Positions 6,695-8,468 of a stretch of DNA of 8,468 bases are shown here, piece by piece (position 1 is the first letter of the stretch; every line of letters starts with the position of its first letter). Below the pieces are notes generated by a model that was not told where the DNA came from, searched no databases, and saw nothing but the letters and a program-made list of their open reading frames with translations. Position numbers and translations under genes: made by a program. Source of the DNA: Halothiobacillus neapolitanus (GTDB lineage Bacteria > Pseudomonadota > Gammaproteobacteria > Halothiobacillales > Halothiobacillaceae); NCBI GenBank assembly GCA_020722165.1, contig DYLI01000032.1, forward strand, positions 1-8,468, given 5' to 3'.

Positions 6695-6735
6695 AAGTAG
6701 CGGTATTCTGCGCGCCCATTGAACGCGGATTTGTG

Positions 6736-6751
6736 TGGCATTTTTTATGCT
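6736..6751 (+). promoter_or_regulatory. Candidate sigma-54 (-24/-12) promoter for soxCD
   Basis: TGGCATTTTTTATGCT keeps the invariant GG and GC exactly ten bases apart, with TGGCA at -24 and TGCT at -12 as in the RpoN consensus TGGCAC-N5-TTGCW. Transcription would start near 6762, leaving a structured leader of about 165 bases before soxC. A weaker sigma-70 alternative overlaps: TTGAAC (6719-6724) with TTTTAT (6743-6748) at 18-base spacing. Either could be used. Confidence 0.38.
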
Positions 6752-6773
6752 TAATAAACCGAGTCAATTTGCT

Positions 6774-6788
6774 CGCGCCCTAAGCGCG
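6774..6788 (+). other. Short GC hairpin at the start of the soxC leader
   Basis: CGCGC (6774-6778) pairs perfectly with GCGCG (6784-6788) around the loop CCTAA. If transcription starts at the nearby -24/-12 element, this small hairpin lies roughly 12 bases into the soxC leader RNA. It may stabilise the 5' end, or be coincidental given the GC content. Confidence 0.3.
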
Positions 6789-6824
6789 GGTACAGACTTG
6801 CATTTCAAGGCACTATTGTTGATG

Positions 6825-6874
6825 CCTTAAGTCAAGCCTGTTGTCCTGTGAGTGTGCAAACTTAAGGACACAGG
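6825..6874 (+). promoter_or_regulatory. Mutually exclusive hairpins in the soxC leader
   Basis: Two alternative pairings share sequence. Pairing A is a perfect 8-bp stem, CCTTAAGT (6825-6832) with ACTTAAGG (6860-6867). Pairing B is CCTG plus TGTCC (6837-6840 and 6842-6846, one bulged T) with GGACA plus CAGG (6866-6874), nine pairs around a 19-base loop. The 3' arms overlap at 6866-6867, and nested forms also exist (CCTGTG 6845-6850 with CACAGG 6869-6874). Overlapping alternatives are what a conformational switch would need, but no ligand or family is recognised. Confidence 0.4.
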
Positions 6875-6879
6875 TCGGC

Positions 6880-6894
6880 GCGGGATTTTCCCGC
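6880..6894 (+). other. GC-rich hairpin upstream of soxC
   Basis: GCGGG (6880-6884) pairs with CCCGC (6890-6894) around ATTTT; the loop's first A and last T could extend the stem to six pairs. It resembles an attenuator stem but has no T tract after it. Its last two bases are shared with the next palindrome, so the two stems cannot both form completely. Confidence 0.4.
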
Positions 6895-6909
6895 AATTCA
6901 TAGAATTGC
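6893..6909 (+). promoter_or_regulatory. Perfect 17-base palindrome before the soxC ribosome binding site
   Basis: GCAATTCATAGAATTGC is a perfect 7-bp inverted repeat around ATA, ending nine bases before the soxC Shine-Dalgarno. As DNA it has the size of a dimeric-repressor operator; as RNA it is a stable hairpin that could modulate ribosome access. ArsR-type repressors (SoxR/SqrR/BigR) often control sulfur-oxidation genes, but their reported half-site spacing is different as I remember it, so I assign no regulator. Confidence 0.45.
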
Positions 6910-6928
6910 TAACGTGCAGGAGTGAGCA

Positions 6929-8320
6929 ATGTCCGATAAAAATATCACCGTGCCGGTGAACATCGACGAGCAGGCTGAGGCCAATCAAACTCGCCGTGCG
7001 TTTCTCCGCAAGAGCGTGGCTGTTGCAAGTGGTGCCGTGGTTGCAGCCAGCGCAGCAGCCCAAGCCGTAGCGGCGGGCGGTCAAGCCAATGCCGATACGT
7101 TCCTAACAGCTTCTGGCGATTTGCCTATTGTGGCGACGAGCAAGATTTTGGGTCGTGGCGTTGTCAGCGTGCCCTACGGCCTTCCGTCCAAGTACGAAGC
7201 CAGCGTGGTACGTCGCAATGTTGAATGGTTGACCCCCGATACCATCGCTTCCATCAGTTTTACACCGTGGCAGGATGTCGAAGGCATTATCACGCCGAGC
7301 GGTCTGCACTTTGAACGTACCCACGCCGGTACGGTTGATGTTGATCCCAAGACCCACCGCTTGGTTGTACACGGCTTGGTTGAGCGCCCAATGATCTTCA
7401 CCATCGAAGACTTGAAGCGTTTCCCGCAAAAAGTAGGTACATGGTTCCTCGAATGCCCGGCCAATGGCGCGATGGAGTGGAACGGTGTACAGATGGACTC
7501 CGTGCAATTCACCCACGGCATGATGTCATGCTCTGAGTGGGTAGGCGTTAGCTTGCTCGACATCATGAAAGCCGTTGGCGTCAAGAAAGAAGCCACCTGG
7601 TTCTATGGCGAAGGTGGCGATGGTTCAGGTTTGCAGCGTTCAGTTCCGCTGCCCGGTGCAAAAGACCAGTTCGGCAAGCCGCTTCCCGAGTTCGACACCA
7701 CCACCATCTACAAAGACATCATCGTGGCCTATGCGCAAAACGGTGAAGCTTTGCGTCCAGAAAACGGCTATCCAATTCGTTTGCTGGTGCCGGGTTGTGA
7801 AGCCAACATGTCGGTCAAGTACCTGCGCCGCATCAAGTTTGTTGATAAGCCCCTTGTGACTTATCAGGAAACCCGTCACTACACCGACGGCATGAAAGAC
7901 GGTCGTTTCCGCCAGTACACCTTAGTCAACGAAGCCAACTCTGTGGTCACCTTCCCTGTGCCTGACAAAAAGATGGCCGGCAAGGGTAGCTACGAGATTC
8001 GTGGCTTGGCATGGTCTGGTCGCGGCAAGATCAAAGCCGTTGACGTTTCTGTCGATGGCGGCAAAACCTGGACAGAAGCCAAGTTGGTTGAGCCCGTCAT
8101 GAGCAAATGCTTTACGCGCTTCACCCTGCCTTGGGAATGGGATGGCAAAGACGCTCTGGTGATGAGTCGCGCTATGGACGAAACCGGTTACGTTCAGCCC
8201 ACCTTGAAGCAACTTATTGATGAACGCGGCACCAGCGGCATCTATCACAAGAACTCAATCCAGACCTGGAAGGTTAACGCGAACGGGGAGGTACATAATG
8301 TTCAACTCAGAAGTCTCTAA
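6929..8320 (+). CDS. soxC: Sulfane dehydrogenase molybdenum subunit SoxC
   Basis: Molybdenum subunit of the SoxCD complex, which oxidises the sulfane sulfur held on SoxYZ in the periplasmic Sox thiosulfate pathway. The 463-residue precursor has a Tat signal: TRRAFLRK at 21-28, a hydrophobic Ala/Val-rich stretch (30-48) and likely cleavage near AVA-A (48/49) or ANA-D (55/56). The sulfite-oxidase-fold Mo-binding domain spans about 100-310. It contains the presumed Mo-ligand Cys176 in WFLECPANGAMEW, FTHGMMSCSEW (194-204), RPENGYPIRLLVPG (276-289) and VKYLRRIKF (296-304). A C-terminal dimerisation domain (about 320-463) includes VDVSVDGGKTW. The start is fixed by AGGAG (6918-6922), six bases before the ATG. 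soxD overlaps its 3' end by 23 bases. Plain sulfite dehydrogenases (SorA) are the main alternative, but the soxD partner settles it. Molybdenum dependence fits the adjacent Moco genes. Confidence 0.95.
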   Translation: MSDKNITVPVNIDEQAEANQTRRAFLRKSVAVASGAVVAASAAAQAVAAGGQANADTFLTASGDLPIVATSKILGRGVVSVPYGLPSKYEASVVRRNVEWLTPDTIASISFTPWQDVEGIITPSGLHFERTHAGTVDVDPKTHRLVVHGLVERPMIFTIEDLKRFPQKVGTWFLECPANGAMEWNGVQMDSVQFTHGMMSCSEWVGVSLLDIMKAVGVKKEATWFYGEGGDGSGLQRSVPLPGAKDQFGKPLPEFDTTTIYKDIIVAYAQNGEALRPENGYPIRLLVPGCEANMSVKYLRRIKFVDKPLVTYQETRHYTDGMKDGRFRQYTLVNEANSVVTFPVPDKKMAGKGSYEIRGLAWSGRGKIKAVDVSVDGGKTWTEAKLVEPVMSKCFTRFTLPWEWDGKDALVMSRAMDETGYVQPTLKQLIDERGTSGIYHKNSIQTWKVNANGEVHNVQLRSL

Positions 8321-8468
8321 GTCCAGCTTGGGCAAATCTGTCCTTGCGGCAGCTTTGTTCGCAGTATCGTCGTTTGCATTTGCTGCGGATTATGCCGGCA
8401 TTGGTAAGCCTGTCAGCGACAAGGCGATTGCCCCGTGGGATATCAGCGTCCATTTCGATGGTGACGGC
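8298..8468 (+). CDS. soxD: SoxD, cytochrome c subunit of sulfane dehydrogenase (5' part)
   Basis: The first 57 codons of a gene truncated by the window edge. The ATG at 8298 lies inside the last codons of soxC in another frame (23-base overlap) and has an excellent Shine-Dalgarno, GGGGAGG at 8285-8291, six bases upstream. The N-terminus is a Sec signal peptide: polar and basic to residue 13, hydrophobic 14-28, cleavage near AFA-A (29/30). The mature start YAGIGKPVSDKAIAPWDISV matches the N-terminus typical of SoxD (IGR/K...I..WDI). SoxD is the c-type cytochrome that takes electrons from SoxC; the CXXCH haem motifs lie beyond the window and cannot be checked here. Confidence 0.88.
   Translation, partial: MFNSEVSKSSLGKSVLAAALFAVSSFAFAADYAGIGKPVSDKAIAPWDISVHFDGDG

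Larger units (their letters stand above)
6553..6928. other. Divergent regulatory region between moaE and soxC
   Basis: 376 bases with no credible gene on either strand; in particular no MoaD-like frame ending in Gly-Gly was found. The moaE-proximal half (6553-6700) holds a leftward sigma-70-like promoter and a two-stage stem. The soxC-proximal half holds a -24/-12 like element, several hairpins with overlapping arms and a 17-base palindrome. These are listed individually. Its length and the density of inverted repeats suggest independent regulation of the Moco and sox genes. Confidence 0.7.

Noticed and set aside
7103..7596. Open frames on the minus strand within soxC
   Set aside because: Two overlapping antisense frames of a clearly conserved SoxC coding region, without ribosome binding sites.
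1..8468. CRISPR arrays, rRNA or tRNA genes, and complete insertion sequences
   Set aside because: No regularly spaced repeats, no rRNA or tRNA signatures, and no transposase-like frame seen on either strand.

Overview
The window looks like chromosome from a sulfur-oxidising proteobacterium, most likely a Gammaproteobacterium (a Halothiobacillus- or Thiothrix-like chemolithotroph is plausible, but genus is not decidable here). Two observations support this. The order dapF - DUF484/yigA - xerC is the classic gammaproteobacterial arrangement, also found in some Betaproteobacteria. The right end carries soxC followed by the start of soxD, the sulfane dehydrogenase of the Sox thiosulfate-oxidation system. 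Base composition looks balanced (about half G+C by eye) and no mobile element with a coding sequence is present.

Layout, left to right. Bases 1-125 hold a strong hairpin terminator of an upstream gene and the leader of a small two-helix membrane protein gene (126-365, +). This gene converges on a leftward block: xerC (379-1347), a DUF484/YigA gene (1369-2157) and dapF (2154-2984), with a 4-base stop/start overlap between the last two. Next comes a leftward molybdenum-cofactor block: moaA (3067-4074), a 287-base non-coding gap, then moaC (4362-4889), moeA (4886-6082) and moaE (6085-6552). The moaE-moeA-moaC junctions are 2-base spaced or overlapping, so these three form one transcription unit reading leftward. 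A 376-base divergent regulatory region (6553-6928) separates moaE from rightward soxC (6929-8320) and soxD (8298 to the window edge).

How it fits together. SoxC is a periplasmic, Tat-exported molybdenum enzyme, and the genes immediately divergent from it make the cofactor it needs. MoaA and MoaC make cyclic pyranopterin monophosphate, MoaE is the large subunit of molybdopterin synthase, and MoeA inserts molybdate. The small synthase subunit MoaD, the adenylyltransferases MoeB and MogA/MoaB are not in the window and must be encoded elsewhere if the pathway is complete. The left block is housekeeping: diaminopimelate epimerase for lysine and peptidoglycan, and the dif-site recombinase XerC.

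The most interesting material is the moaE/soxC divergent region. It holds a -24/-12 (sigma-54) like element, a set of overlapping and mutually exclusive hairpins in the soxC leader, a perfect 17-base palindrome next to the soxC ribosome binding site, and a two-stage stem at the predicted start of the moaE leader. The genes themselves are recognisable members of known families; no wholly new coding system is evident.
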